A DNA stretch of 64,000 nucleotides, taken from contig CAWDDW010000003.1 of NCBI GenBank assembly GCA_963801185.1, positions 1,922,001 to 1,986,000 on the forward strand, in the 5' to 3' direction. This DNA is from Palsa-601 sp963801185 (GTDB lineage: Bacteria; Actinomycetota; Acidimicrobiia; Acidimicrobiales; Bog-793). The notes under the pieces are model-generated. The model saw only the letters and a list, made by a program, of their open reading frames with translations. It did not search any database and was not told the DNA's origin. Made by a program: the position numbers and the translations under genes. Below are positions 29,684 to 38,313 of the stretch, one piece after another. Within the stretch, counting starts at the first letter, position 1. Every line of letters begins with the position of its first letter.

Positions 29684-31020
29684 GACGGCGCCGCGTGCGG
29701 GCGGTGACCACCGCGCGCGAGCGGCAGGGACAGTGCCACCTCGGTACCTTCGCCGGGAGCCGAACGAATGGTGGCCGATCCGCCGAGGCGGGCCATGCGC
29801 GCCTGCACCGATTCGGTGATGCCCTTGCGGTCAGCCGGCACCTGATCCGGGTCGAAACCCACTCCTCTGTCCCGCACGAACATCGACACCCCACTTGCTT
29901 CGATCTCAGCGTAGAGGGAGACCACCGGCGCGCCAGACCACTTGGCGGCATTGACCGTCGCCTCCTTCCCGGCTGCCAGCATTCCCCTCAGCTGTTCGTC
30001 GAGAGGGCAATCACCCACGACGACCACGTCGACGGTCGTGCCGTGGCTCGCCTCGACTTCGTGCTGTATCCGCTGGACACCGGCCCCGAACGTGAGGTCC
30101 TGCTCATTCGTCGAGCCGAGCGGCTGCCCCTCGAACAGCCACGACCTGAGCTCGCGCTCTTGAGCGCGCGCCAGTTGGACGACCTGTTGGGGGTGATCGG
30201 CCTGCTTCTGGATCAGCGCGAGCGTCTGAAGCACCGAGTCGTGCACCCGGGAGGCCATGTCGGCTCGCTCCTCGGCTCGCGCTCGGGCCTGGCGCTCGGC
30301 GACCAGGTCGCGGGCGAGCCGCAGCCACCACGGGCCGAAGACGACGACGATTGCACCGATCACGAGGAGGAGCCCACCGAGGGGCTTGAATCCTGCGCTC
30401 GTCTTGTGGCCCACGAGCAGCAAGGCGAGCCCGCCGGAGAGGAGCAAGGCGCCGAGGAGAAGGCGGATCCCGAGCACCTGCCGCGAACGGCTGCCGGGTG
30501 TGACGAGGTCCGCCAGAGGCGCGGCGATGCGGTGGAGGAGGGCTTTCTCGGCGTCGTCTGCGTTTCTCCAGACGAGGACGAGCCCGGCCGCGCTGATGAT
30601 GACCGACCAGGAGAGCGAGGTCAGCCATGAAGCGCCGAGGGCGGACGCGACGAGCAGGCCGATGACGAGCAGGGGGACGAAGGCGATCGCCATGGCGATC
30701 CCCCGAAGGTCGTTGAGGGCTCGCGAAGCGATGTTCGTGTGGTCACCCTCGAGAGGTATGAACAACCATGCGAGGACGTAGGCCGCTACGCCGAAGCTGC
30801 TGAGCGCCACGAGGACGAAGACGACCCGCACGATCGTCACGTCGACGCCGAGTCGCCGCGAGATCGCCCCGCACACGCCCGCGACCATCCGGTCATCGGC
30901 GCTCCGGCGGAGCGGTCCCCGGGTGGGGTGCCACCTCCTCCCGTGGCGGACCCGGTAGTAGTACGGCTTCTGGTGATCTTCGATACCACGATGATCGCGC
31001 TCCGGCGGCCAGGTGGGCAT
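29680..31020 (-). CDS. PspC-domain sensor histidine kinase
   Basis: 446 residues. An N-terminal PspC domain (about 35-95, RSADDRMVAGVCGAISRRLG) leads into several membrane helices up to ~235, then a HisKA_3 domain with phosphoacceptor His in SRVHDSVLQTLALIQ and a HATPase domain (DRGVGFDPDQVPADRKGIT, GSATIRSAPGEGTEVALSLP). PspC-NarL-type pairs in actinobacteria resemble LiaS/ToxS-like membrane-stress sensors; the signal here is unknown. It faces the small PspC gene across an inverted repeat. Confidence 0.92.
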   Translation of the reverse strand: MPTWPPERDHRGIEDHQKPYYYRVRHGRRWHPTRGPLRRSADDRMVAGVCGAISRRLGVDVTIVRVVFVLVALSSFGVAAYVLAWLFIPLEGDHTNIASRALNDLRGIAMAIAFVPLLVIGLLVASALGASWLTSLSWSVIISAAGLVLVWRNADDAEKALLHRIAAPLADLVTPGSRSRQVLGIRLLLGALLLSGGLALLLVGHKTSAGFKPLGGLLLVIGAIVVVFGPWWLRLARDLVAERQARARAEERADMASRVHDSVLQTLALIQKQADHPQQVVQLARAQERELRSWLFEGQPLGSTNEQDLTFGAGVQRIQHEVEASHGTTVDVVVVGDCPLDEQLRGMLAAGKEATVNAAKWSGAPVVSLYAEIEASGVSMFVRDRGVGFDPDQVPADRKGITESVQARMARLGGSATIRSAPGEGTEVALSLPLARGGHRPHAAPS

Positions 31021-31025
31021 CGGGG

Positions 31026-31061
31026 CAAACCCTGAGCTGGGACGACCGGTCTCAGGGTTTG
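31026..31061. promoter_or_regulatory. 11-bp inverted repeat in the PspC divergent promoter region
   Basis: CAAACCCTGAG (31026-31036) is exactly complementary to CTCAGGGTTTG (31051-31061) across 14 bp. A second TCAGGG follows ten bases later. It lies between the divergent kinase and small PspC gene starts and is a good candidate operator for the LuxR-type regulator encoded alongside. Confidence 0.6.
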
Positions 31062-31113
31062 TTCAGGGCAACCACTGATTCACGTGCGCGCTCTTCAGGC
31101 TCATGATCGAGAC

Positions 31114-31362
31114 ATGACTACAGACATCAGCTCACCACCACCGCTCCGCCGCGCCTTCGAAGGTCGCATGTTCGCCGGTGTCGCCCAAGGGGTGGCTTAT
31201 CACTTCGATCTCGACGTGACCATCGTCCGCATCGCGATCGCGGTGCTGGCAGTCCTCGGCCCCGGCGTCCTGCTCTATGTGGCCGGATGGCTGCTCATCC
31301 CCGACGAAGGCACCGATCGGTCGGTGCTGTCGGACTTGATGGAGTCGACCCATTTCGCCTGA
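31114..31362 (+). CDS. small PspC-domain membrane protein
   Basis: 82 residues. Almost entirely one PspC domain (RRAFEGRMFAGVAQGVAYHF) with a hydrophobic helix (IAIAVLAVLGPGVLLYVAGW) and the typical LLIPDEG end. ATG 31114 (MTTDISS) is chosen. It duplicates the N-terminal domain of the divergent kinase, so it may modulate that kinase or the membrane-stress response (inference). A DUF1707 gene follows at 40 bp. Confidence 0.87.
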   Translation: MTTDISSPPPLRRAFEGRMFAGVAQGVAYHFDLDVTIVRIAIAVLAVLGPGVLLYVAGWLLIPDEGTDRSVLSDLMESTHFA

Positions 31363-31402
31363 CGGGGCTCGTCGCTTCAACACCAGATAGGAGATCGTGA
31401 TC

Positions 31403-31879
31403 ATGTCCGAACCAAACCCACAAGGCGGGGACCAGCGTGTGCCCTGGGAGCACATCTACCCCGGTGGCCCCTGGCACGACCGGAGCAAGAAGGTGTCGTC
31501 CATACGTATCGGGGACACTGAGCGGGCGGAGATAGCCGAGGTTCTCGGCAAGCACTACTCCGACGGCCGCCTCGACGACGAAGAGTTCCGAGAGCGGATG
31601 GACCGGGCCATGTCCGCAAAGACCCGGGGAGACCTCGGTTGCCTGTTGTCGGATCTCCCGCCGCTCGGGCCGGTGACCAACACCCTGCCCGTGCCGCGGC
31701 ATTCCAGGCGATTGCTCACAGTGGTGCTGGTGTGCGCGGCCATCGTGTTCGCCTCGACGCTTCCGTGGCTGTTCGTTCCGCTTCACGTCTCGTGGGCGTT
31801 CGTGGCGATCGTGGCGTTCTTGCTCCTGTACCGCCACGATCGGCGCCGCCGCGGCATGCGCGGCTCGGTCCGTGCCTGA
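31403..31879 (+). CDS. DUF1707 protein with two membrane helices (second copy)
   Basis: 158 residues. DUF1707 domain at about 37-88 (RIGDTERAEIAEVLGKHYSD, RLDDEEFRERMDRAM), then two hydrophobic helices separated by a short turn. ATG 31403 has AGGAG nine bases upstream, better than the GTG at 31397. It sits behind the small PspC gene in a likely two-gene operon, divergent from the PspC kinase/regulator pair. Confidence 0.84.
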   Translation: MSEPNPQGGDQRVPWEHIYPGGPWHDRSKKVSSIRIGDTERAEIAEVLGKHYSDGRLDDEEFRERMDRAMSAKTRGDLGCLLSDLPPLGPVTNTLPVPRHSRRLLTVVLVCAAIVFASTLPWLFVPLHVSWAFVAIVAFLLLYRHDRRRRGMRGSVRA

Positions 31880-31894
31880 GAGGCGCCCGCTTCT

Positions 31895-32759
31895 CTAGTG
31901 CAGCTTGCCGATGACCTTCAAGAAGGCCCACGTGATCGCTACGGCTCCCGAGTCGTTCGGGTCGTCGCCGAAGCCCTCGGGCGCGTGCGGGCGACAGACG
32001 ATATCGAGCCATCCGCACGCCCGCGAGACCGCGACGGGGACGCGTCCCCACCTCGAGGAGACGATCTGTGAGAAGTTCGTCGACTGGAACGTGTGCTGCA
32101 CGTCCGCCGTCGGCGCCCCGCCGACGTTGAGGTAGACCTCCGCGAGCAGCGAGTTGAGCCTCACAAGCACCTGCGACGAGGCAATCGCGAGCGAGCGGTC
32201 CTGGCCGCCGGCGAGCCAGTCCCCGAGTATCGGGTCGTAGTAGTTCATCGCGACTATCGAGGTCGCTTTCCCAGCTGTGGATCGAAGCGCCTTCATGATC
32301 TTCGTGAGGTTCTTCTTGATCGTCTTCAGCGCAGCCGTGATGCAGGTGCCAGCTCCAGAGGAGGTGCCGCACGCGACGATGTCGTTGCCCCCTATGTCGA
32401 TCGTGACGAGGGCGACATGGTGCCGGTGAGCGCGCAGGAAGGCCGTGGCCTCGTCGAGCTGTGAGCCGCCCGGCGCGCAGAGCGAGCCCGAGATGAACGA
32501 GCTCGTGGTCTCGCCCGAGCATGCGAGGTTGACGAGGACGAGGCCCGGGACGCTCGTTAGCTCGTGTTTCAAGATCAGGTCGGGATAGGAGCGGGTCCCG
32601 TCCCAGATCGGAGCAGAGTCGCCGAGTGCCAGGTAGTACGAGGTCGCGCTGGCAGGGCCACGAGCCTGGGCAGCAGGCGCGAGCTTCCCCGGCGATCTGA
32701 GCGAGGGAGGAGAGAACAAGGACCGCTGCGAGTCCTGCTGCGATGTGGGCTCTCGGCAC
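31895..32759 (-). CDS. secreted SGNH/GDSL hydrolase, frameshifted in the signal peptide
   Basis: About 287 residues when repaired. GTG 32759 directly follows the oxidase stop and opens a signal peptide (AAGLAAVLVLSSLAQIAG). The frame then jumps near 32690 into LAPAAQARGPASATSYYLAL, where the catalytic Ser block YYLALGDS begins. Removing one G from a GGGG run joins the two. Later blocks IDIGGND and DPNDSG (the final Asp-His region is altered) fit an SGNH esterase/lipase. Probably secreted. Confidence 0.8.
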
Positions 32760-34126
32760 CTAGCGTCCTCCGATCGCGAACAGCAGGTCGTCAGCGGTCT
32801 CCTCGCCTGAGCGGACGGCTCCTTCCATGTAACCGTTCCACACGGCCGAGTGCTCGGCGCCGGCGAAGTGGATGCGCCCGGCTGGCTCGCGGAGCGCCGG
32901 CCCGTAAGCGGTCCATACTCCCGGCGTGAAGTGTGCGCCGTAGCAACCGCGGCTGAATTCCTCAGCCATCCAGTCCCGTTCCACGTAGTCGACGAGGTGG
33001 CGGGCCTTCGGGCCGTAGTAGCGGGTGAAGCAGCTGACGGCTGCCTCTCGGCGCTCTGCCTCCGAGCGGCGTGCCCACTCCCGTCCGTCATTGGCCTCGA
33101 TGAAGCCGAGGAGGATGCCGGGCCGGCCCGAAGGGGGCGAGTTGTCGAAGGTGATTCTGACGGGCCCCTCGTCCGAGGCCGCCTGGCCATTCAACCCGTC
33201 ATCTCGCCAGAACGGCTCGTCGTAGACCGCGTGCAGCTTGATGACCGATCCCGCGGGCAGTCGCTGGGTGAGCTGGTCGCGCCAGGACGGGAGCGCCGGG
33301 CCGTACTCGAGGCGGCCAGCGAGCGTAGGCGGAAGAGTCACGATGACGCCATCGCCGGCATGCGACTCCCCGGCCCGAGTCGTCACGAGCACCCGGCTCT
33401 CGTCCTGGTCGATGCGGCGCACGGGGTCGCCGAGATTGATGGTCCCTCGCAAGGTCTCCGCCATCTTCTCGGCGAAGAGGATCGAACCGCCGACTATGCG
33501 ATCCTGTTGGGCGCCGCGGTCGGTCGAGATCAGTCCTTCGAGATCCGTCCCCGAGTGGGCGTAGAACAGGGCGTGCAAGGCTGAGAAGTCGGTGGACTCC
33601 GCAGAGAAGACCGCCTCGGCGATGATCCGGAAGTACGTGCGCCCGGCGCTCGTGCGCAGGTTGCGGCGGATCCATGTCTCGAAGGTCTGGCCGTCGAGCT
33701 CGGTGGCTTTCGGCGCCGTCCAGGGCGCGTCGATCGAGACCCGGTTCGCCAGCCGGTTGAACCTCGTGAGGCCCTGGAACACGTCGGCCAGGACGAACGG
33801 GCTGAGCTTGGGCACCGCGCCGCGTCGTGAGCCCACACGGGTGGCCTTCCCTCCGAGGACTATCACTTGCTCCCCCACGTTGTACGTGGGGAAGGTCTCG
33901 AGGCCGAGTTCCTCGGCGAGCGCGTACATACGGTGCTGCGTCGGGCCGATCCACTGCCCCCCAGCTCTACCGGCGTGCCGTCGGCAGTCTTGCCCCCCTC
34001 GGTACGCCCGCCGACACGGTCCCGAGCCTCGAGGAGGAGCACATCCGCCCCGCCGGCCTCGAGCCGGCGCGCCGCCGAAAGCCCGGCGAGCCCAGCGCCG
34101 ATGACGATCACTCGCCGTGCCGTCAC
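32760..34126 (-). CDS. flavin monoamine oxidase family protein, frameshifted
   Basis: About 455 residues when repaired. GTG 34126 starts VTARRVIVIGAGLAGLSAA, an FAD-binding Rossmann motif, followed by LLEARDRVGGRT. The frame breaks after TPVELGG near 33960; adding one G to a six-G run continues as QWIGPTQHRMYALAEELGLE, the usual next block. The C-terminal FAD motif GRIHFAGAEHSAVWNGYMEG is intact. It should oxidise a primary amine to an aldehyde with O2. Its start overlaps the secernin stop by four bases (GTGA). Confidence 0.85.
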
Positions 34127-35309
34127 GCCGCCCGGTCCACTCCTGCCGCGGCGTCGAGGTCGCGCCACGACCGCTGCACCCAACGCGGCCGACGGTCGCG
34201 AGCTCCTCGAGGTCCTCGAGCCAGGTCTCTTCGAGTTGGTCGGCAGCGGCGAATGCCTCAGCCGAGGGCGGCGGGTCGGCCAACCACTCGGCCTCGGTCC
34301 GGTCACGAGCGTGGCGGTAGCGGGGAAGAAGGCCGGGAAGGTCGGCCATGGTCGACCTGTGCAGCCGCTCGTGACGCCACCAGAGGGTTGCCGGGTCGAA
34401 CCGATTCGTCGGTGCAGGCCCCAGATCGACCGGCTCGTCCACCCGCACGGGCTTGAACAGCGAGGTGCACGGCGCGGCCGTCGCCGTCGCCCAGTAGGAA
34501 GGCCGATCCCTCAGGTCGGCGACGAACGATGCCGTTGTCTGGCTGGAGGCGACCAGGCCACCTGCATGCACACAGGGTGCGTGAAGCGTGCCGTTCACGA
34601 GCGCCCATCTCGGAGCACCGCACTCTCCGTGATCGCGCAGCGCCGTCATGAGCGCGGCCGGGCTGTCAGCCCGGCTCGCCGATCTCTCCGTCCGGGCGCG
34701 GCGGACGTCGCAGGCGGCGACGAGTCCCCGGAGCCTGTTGGCGTACGACTCGGCAAAGCCATCGATGGTGAGTCCGTTCGAGATGCTCCGGACTCCATGA
34801 GTCACCTCCTCGGTCGCGTAGTGGCGACCGGCTGTCTCGAGCACCATCGCGCTCCGGCGGTCCGCAATCAAGAAACTGTTGTGATACGTGAAGCCGGGCC
34901 GCTCGTAGCTGCACGCGCCGCCTTGCCCATGGCGCTCGAGCAGGTCGATGATCACGCTCGTCGCTTCTGCCACATCGTGCGTGCGCTCGAGAGCGAGGCG
35001 CAGCAGGTCCATGCCGAGGAGGCCGGGCTCGCCGTAGGGCTCTTTTGTGAAGACCGCCTCGTTGCCGATCACTACGCCGTGCTCGTTCGCCCCCATCTCG
35101 GCGCCCCACATCCACCACGGTCGCGAGATGAGAACGGCGCTCGTGGTGGCGGCTTGCGGGATGTCTATCCATGTGCAGCGGACACGGCTCCCGGGAGCGT
35201 GTTCGGCGGCGGGCAGCCACTCGAGGAGCTGGGACTCGTTCGGGTCACGATCGCTGTTCTTCGCGAACATCACCCCCGTAGGGGTGATGTTCACCATGCT
35301 GTCGCACAT
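34123..35309 (-). CDS. secernin-family (peptidase C69) protein, frameshifted at its end
   Basis: About 395 residues when repaired. MCDSMVNITPTGVMFAKNSD has the Cys2 that becomes the N-terminal nucleophile in C69 Ntn-hydrolases, and ISRPWWMWGAEMGANEHGVV and GLLGMDLLRLALERTHDVAE match secernins closely. Near 34200 the frame changes; restoring one G gives a tail ending RSWRDLDAAAGVDRAA with a stop that overlaps the amine oxidase start (GTGA). Without repair, it reads into the oxidase as a false 849-residue fusion. Substrate is probably a small amide or dipeptide. Confidence 0.85.
35265..35292. repeat. 12-bp perfect hairpin inside the secernin start region
   Basis: GAACATCACCCC (35265-35276) pairs exactly with GGGGTGATGTTC (35281-35292) around a CGTA loop. 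It covers codons about 6-15 of the secernin gene, close to the ribosome site, and could slow or control translation. Confidence 0.6.
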
Positions 35310-35371
35310 AGGACCGACCCTACCTCTCGTGCTGGCCGGTCCTATGTACGGTCATTGTCTGGTCGAGCCGC

Positions 35372-36736
35372 TCACGCTGCTGCGCGATGGGTGAGCTGCT
35401 CGCCTGTTCCCGGCATCGGTGGGCGAAGAGCTGCTGCGGCTGCCCGGCGACGGCGAATGATGTGCACTGCTGCCGGCGAGACGAGGAGCAGCCCAAGGAT
35501 TCCGAGGCCGATCGGCAGGTCTGTGGTCGCGAGGTTCATCTGCGAGATCGCGTGGCGAGCCTGTGCTGCCATCGTGGCGACAGCTGCGGGCGTCTGGGTG
35601 TAGCGGAGCTCGTAGACGGGTGCCGGCGGTGCAGAAGCTATGCGGTTCATGATCGCAACCGCTGCCGGCACGCCGGGCACCGCGAGGTGCTGGTCGAGGA
35701 TCGAGACAACGGTCTTGAGTGCCGTTGGGTCGGGCCTTGCAGCTACGCCGTCGATGACGTTCTCCAGCTTCAAGATCGTGCCCGTCTGGGGCTCAGCAGC
35801 CACCAGGCCGGAGCCGAAGATGAAGTACTGCATCGTCACCGGCTTGCTCAGCACCGCTGTCAGCGTCTTCAGCTGGGAGGCTGTCAACACGGGCAAAAGC
35901 GACGCTTCCAGAGTGCTGACCGGGATCCCTTCAGCATTCAGAAGGGCCGTGACCTGTGCCGGCGTAAGGGAACGGGGAAGGCCTCGTGAGGCGAGCCCTG
36001 AAACCTCATAGGCGGGCGCGGCGGTCATCGGCAGACGGCCGCTGTACCAGAGCGCCGACAGTCCGTCGACCTTCGCCGGGGTCGCGGCGGACTTCGCCGC
36101 TGGATGCAGCGTGTACGTCGTCCCCGATTCCGGCTTCCAGATCGGGAGGTTCGTCGTCTTCGTGAGACCCATCGGCAGCGTCACGTAGTAGCTGGCATAG
36201 CGGTTGGGCGTGTTGCCCGGCTTGAACGTGTAGGCCTTCGGGTTGGCGACTGCCTGCATCGTGCGGCGGTTGAGCGCGTACACGTTGGTCTCTGTCGAGT
36301 GCGTCGCTCCGGCCCGCATCGAGATGGTCTCTTTCACGAGGGCGACCGTCGACGAGCTCTCACCCGGCATGGCCTTTATGTGACGGTCGATCGTGAGCGG
36401 GACGGCCGAGGGATGCGCGAGCGTGGCGCCGGTCTTCGCGTTCACGTAGGTGACGAGGGAGCCCGAGTAGGCGACGCGCACATTCGTGGTGGTCGGGAAC
36501 TTGACGAGCGCGGGAACCGCCACGGGTACCCAGAGCATCGCTATGACCAGCACGAGCACGCCCGCTCCGAGCGCGATGGCCGAGCCGTGTCCGAGTCGTC
36601 TCCGACCGCCCGGTCCGTGTTGCCGAGCCCGATGGCCTGGGGGGGCGAGGGTAAGGGGCGTTCTCGTCTCATCGGACGGAACTGCGGCGCCCTTCGGGGC
36701 CGTGGCCGGGTCTCCAGCCTTGCGGGATGCCTGCAT
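35372..36736 (-). CDS. DUF3068 (porin PorA-like family) membrane protein
   Basis: 454 residues. One membrane helix near residues 50-70, a ~330-residue outside domain, and a second helix near the C-terminus (DLPIGLGILGLLLVSPAAVH) followed by basic RRRRAAAAAL. Blocks such as NVYALNRRTMQAVANPKAYT and LPIWKPESGTTYTL match the DUF3068 family seen in actinobacteria, sometimes labelled PorA-like; the role is not settled. ATG 36736 has AAGGAGGTG five bases upstream. Confidence 0.82.
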   Translation of the reverse strand: MQASRKAGDPATAPKGAAVPSDETRTPLTLAPPGHRARQHGPGGRRRLGHGSAIALGAGVLVLVIAMLWVPVAVPALVKFPTTTNVRVAYSGSLVTYVNAKTGATLAHPSAVPLTIDRHIKAMPGESSSTVALVKETISMRAGATHSTETNVYALNRRTMQAVANPKAYTFKPGNTPNRYASYYVTLPMGLTKTTNLPIWKPESGTTYTLHPAAKSAATPAKVDGLSALWYSGRLPMTAAPAYEVSGLASRGLPRSLTPAQVTALLNAEGIPVSTLEASLLPVLTASQLKTLTAVLSKPVTMQYFIFGSGLVAAEPQTGTILKLENVIDGVAARPDPTALKTVVSILDQHLAVPGVPAAVAIMNRIASAPPAPVYELRYTQTPAAVATMAAQARHAISQMNLATTDLPIGLGILGLLLVSPAAVHIIRRRRAAAAALRPPMPGTGEQLTHRAAA

Positions 36737-36848
36737 GAGCGCACCTCCTTCGAACACATCAGCGCCTTTGCGCCGGTGTTATGGAAAGAGCCTGCGCCGG
36801 GCATGGGAGGCGAGACAGAGGCGGGCGACAGGTGACTTAGGGCCGAAA

Positions 36849-36873
36849 GTCACAATTTCCCGGGAGTTGTGAC
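36849..36873. promoter_or_regulatory. inverted repeat upstream of the DUF3068 gene
   Basis: GTCACAA (36849-36855) and TTGTGAC (36867-36873) flank an 11-bp spacer that itself contains CCCGGG. It lies in the 169 bp between the tetR stop and the DUF3068 start. It could be a transcription-factor site for the latter, or the tetR terminator region. Confidence 0.45.
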
Positions 36874-36905
36874 ACCTTGTGTGCAGCTACCAGGCTTCTC
36901 CGTGC

Positions 36906-37481
36906 TTACCCGATCCGCTCCCTCAGAAGGGCTGCGAGCTCTTCACCGACGGTCCGGAGTGGCTCGGCGTCGCGGTTGGCGCGAGCCATGACGAGCCCGC
37001 CTTCCATGCCGGCGAGGACCAACGTCGCGAGCGCATGAGCTTGCACCGGGGCGACGCCGTGCTCGAGAAGCGATCGGGCGATGGTGCCGCGCCACTTCGA
37101 CAGCGCCCCGCCACAGGCCTCGGCGAGTGCGTCCGATCGGTGGGCGGTCTCGAGCGCCACTGTGGCCACAGGGCACCCGTTCGCCCAACCGCTCGACTCC
37201 AGCTCGGTCGCCGCTACCTCGACCAGGTTCCTCACTGCGTCGGCCGGGTGTGAGTCCGTCAAGGCAACCCGCAGCAACCGCTCGTAGCCCGACCCGGAGA
37301 GCGAGATCGCTTCGGCTGCCAGCTGCTCTTTCCCGCCTGGGAAGTGATGAGCTTGGGAGCCCCACGGTGTGGCGCTGTCGGCGACGACCTGGCGCCATCC
37401 GGTAGCGGCGTACCCCTGTCGGCGAAGGAGGCGGGCAGTCGTGCGGACCATGCGCTTGCGTGTGTCGGTCGGACGAGGCAT
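36906..37481 (-). CDS. TetR-family regulator
   Basis: 191 residues. N-terminal helix-turn-helix (DTRKRMVRTTARLLRRQGYA, then WRQVVADSATPWGSQAHHFP), of the LmrA/YxaF-like branch in which the recognition helix carries SQAHHFPGGK. The C-terminal ligand domain includes WANGCPVATVALE, a typical block of that branch. Divergent from the YceI gene with tandem operators between, so it probably represses both. Confidence 0.92.
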   Translation of the reverse strand: MPRPTDTRKRMVRTTARLLRRQGYAATGWRQVVADSATPWGSQAHHFPGGKEQLAAEAISLSGSGYERLLRVALTDSHPADAVRNLVEVAATELESSGWANGCPVATVALETAHRSDALAEACGGALSKWRGTIARSLLEHGVAPVQAHALATLVLAGMEGGLVMARANRDAEPLRTVGEELAALLRERIG

Positions 37482-37503
37482 TCCGTCAGCCTACGGAGTA
37501 GAC

Positions 37504-37537
37504 AGGACGGCCGTCTTACTAGGACGGTCGTCTTACT
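37504..37537. promoter_or_regulatory. tandem 17-bp TetR operator repeats
   Basis: Two back-to-back copies AGGACGGCCGTCTTACT (37504-37520) and AGGACGGTCGTCTTACT (37521-37537) differ at one base. Each has a dyad core, GACGGCCGTC and its near copy. They sit between the tetR and YceI starts. Confidence 0.7.
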
Positions 37538-37579
37538 AGCTTGGGAAGATCAGCTGGTCTCAGGTGCCATAGTTGGCCC

Positions 37580-38095
37580 GTGGCCCGTTTCGAGATCTCT
37601 CCGGATCGATCGAGGGTCGTGATCAAGGCCCGCTCGAGTGTGCACCCGATCCACTCCGAGTCGAGGGGGCTTCAAGGCTTCCTCGATCTCGATGTCCTCG
37701 ACGACGGCCGCTTGGACCTCTCGGGCGAGCCGAAGGGTCACCTCGAGCTCGCAACCGGTCGCCTCGAGTCCGGCAATCCGCTCTACGACCGCGAGATGCG
37801 GCGGCGGGTCGACGCCACGCGGTTCCCTCTCATCACCGGGGATCTGCAGGCCATCACCGAGGGCGATTCGGCCGGCCTCTATCTCGTCCGGGGCGAGCTG
37901 AGCTTCCACGGGGTCACCCGGACCTACACAGAGGAGATGTCGGTGTCGGTGCCCGAGCCCTCAGTCGTCGAGATGACGGGGAGTCACGTCTTCGACGTCC
38001 GCGACTTCGGTGTGGAGCCGCCGAGGATCATGATGATCCGCGTCCACCCGGACGTGTCCGTCGGCGTCGAGATCTCGGCGAGAAGGGCGCGGTGA
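37580..38095 (+). CDS. YceI-family lipid-binding protein
   Basis: 171 residues, start GTG 37580 (VARFEISPDRS). YceI lipocalin-like beta-barrel blocks are seen: SSVHPIHSESRGLQGFLDLD, ESGNPLYDREMRRRVDATRF and GELSFHGVTRTYTEEMSV. No signal peptide, so likely cytosolic, unlike E. coli YceI. Family members bind isoprenoid or amphipathic molecules. Paired with a divergent TetR gene. Confidence 0.85.
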   Translation: MARFEISPDRSRVVIKARSSVHPIHSESRGLQGFLDLDVLDDGRLDLSGEPKGHLELATGRLESGNPLYDREMRRRVDATRFPLITGDLQAITEGDSAGLYLVRGELSFHGVTRTYTEEMSVSVPEPSVVEMTGSHVFDVRDFGVEPPRIMMIRVHPDVSVGVEISARRAR

Positions 38096-38198
38096 TGCGA
38101 TGAGCCGGTTCTCGGTGCTTTGTGACCTTCGGCCCTGCCCTGAGAGCACTGCTGACGCGAAGCTGTCGGAGCATGAGTCGGCGAGAGACGTATTCGGG

Positions 38199-38283
38199 GC
38201 TACGGTTCTGATGAGAGGCATCGCGCTCGTAGCGGCGCCGGACAGTCGGGCGAACCGGACAGCCGGGACGTCGGCCTCGCCCG
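38199..38283 (+). promoter_or_regulatory. structured leader candidate before the purine operon
   Basis: Two stems can form in the 218-bp untranslated stretch before adenine deaminase: GCTACG (38199-38204) with CGTAGC (38228-38233), and CGGGCGA (38247-38253) with TCGCCCG (38277-38283), the latter enclosing a CCGG/CCGG mini-stem. The ribosome site GAGGAGG follows. It could be a riboswitch or attenuator; I recognise no class. Confidence 0.35.
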
Positions 38284-38313
38284 GCGCTGCCTGCAATCGT
38301 GAGGAGGGTTCAC

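Noticed and set aside
32760..35309. An 849-residue secernin-amine oxidase fusion protein
   Set aside because: The junction stretch is a shifted frame. The oxidase N-terminus (VIVIGAGLAGLSAA) and a proper secernin stop exist in other frames, so these are two overlapping genes with indels.
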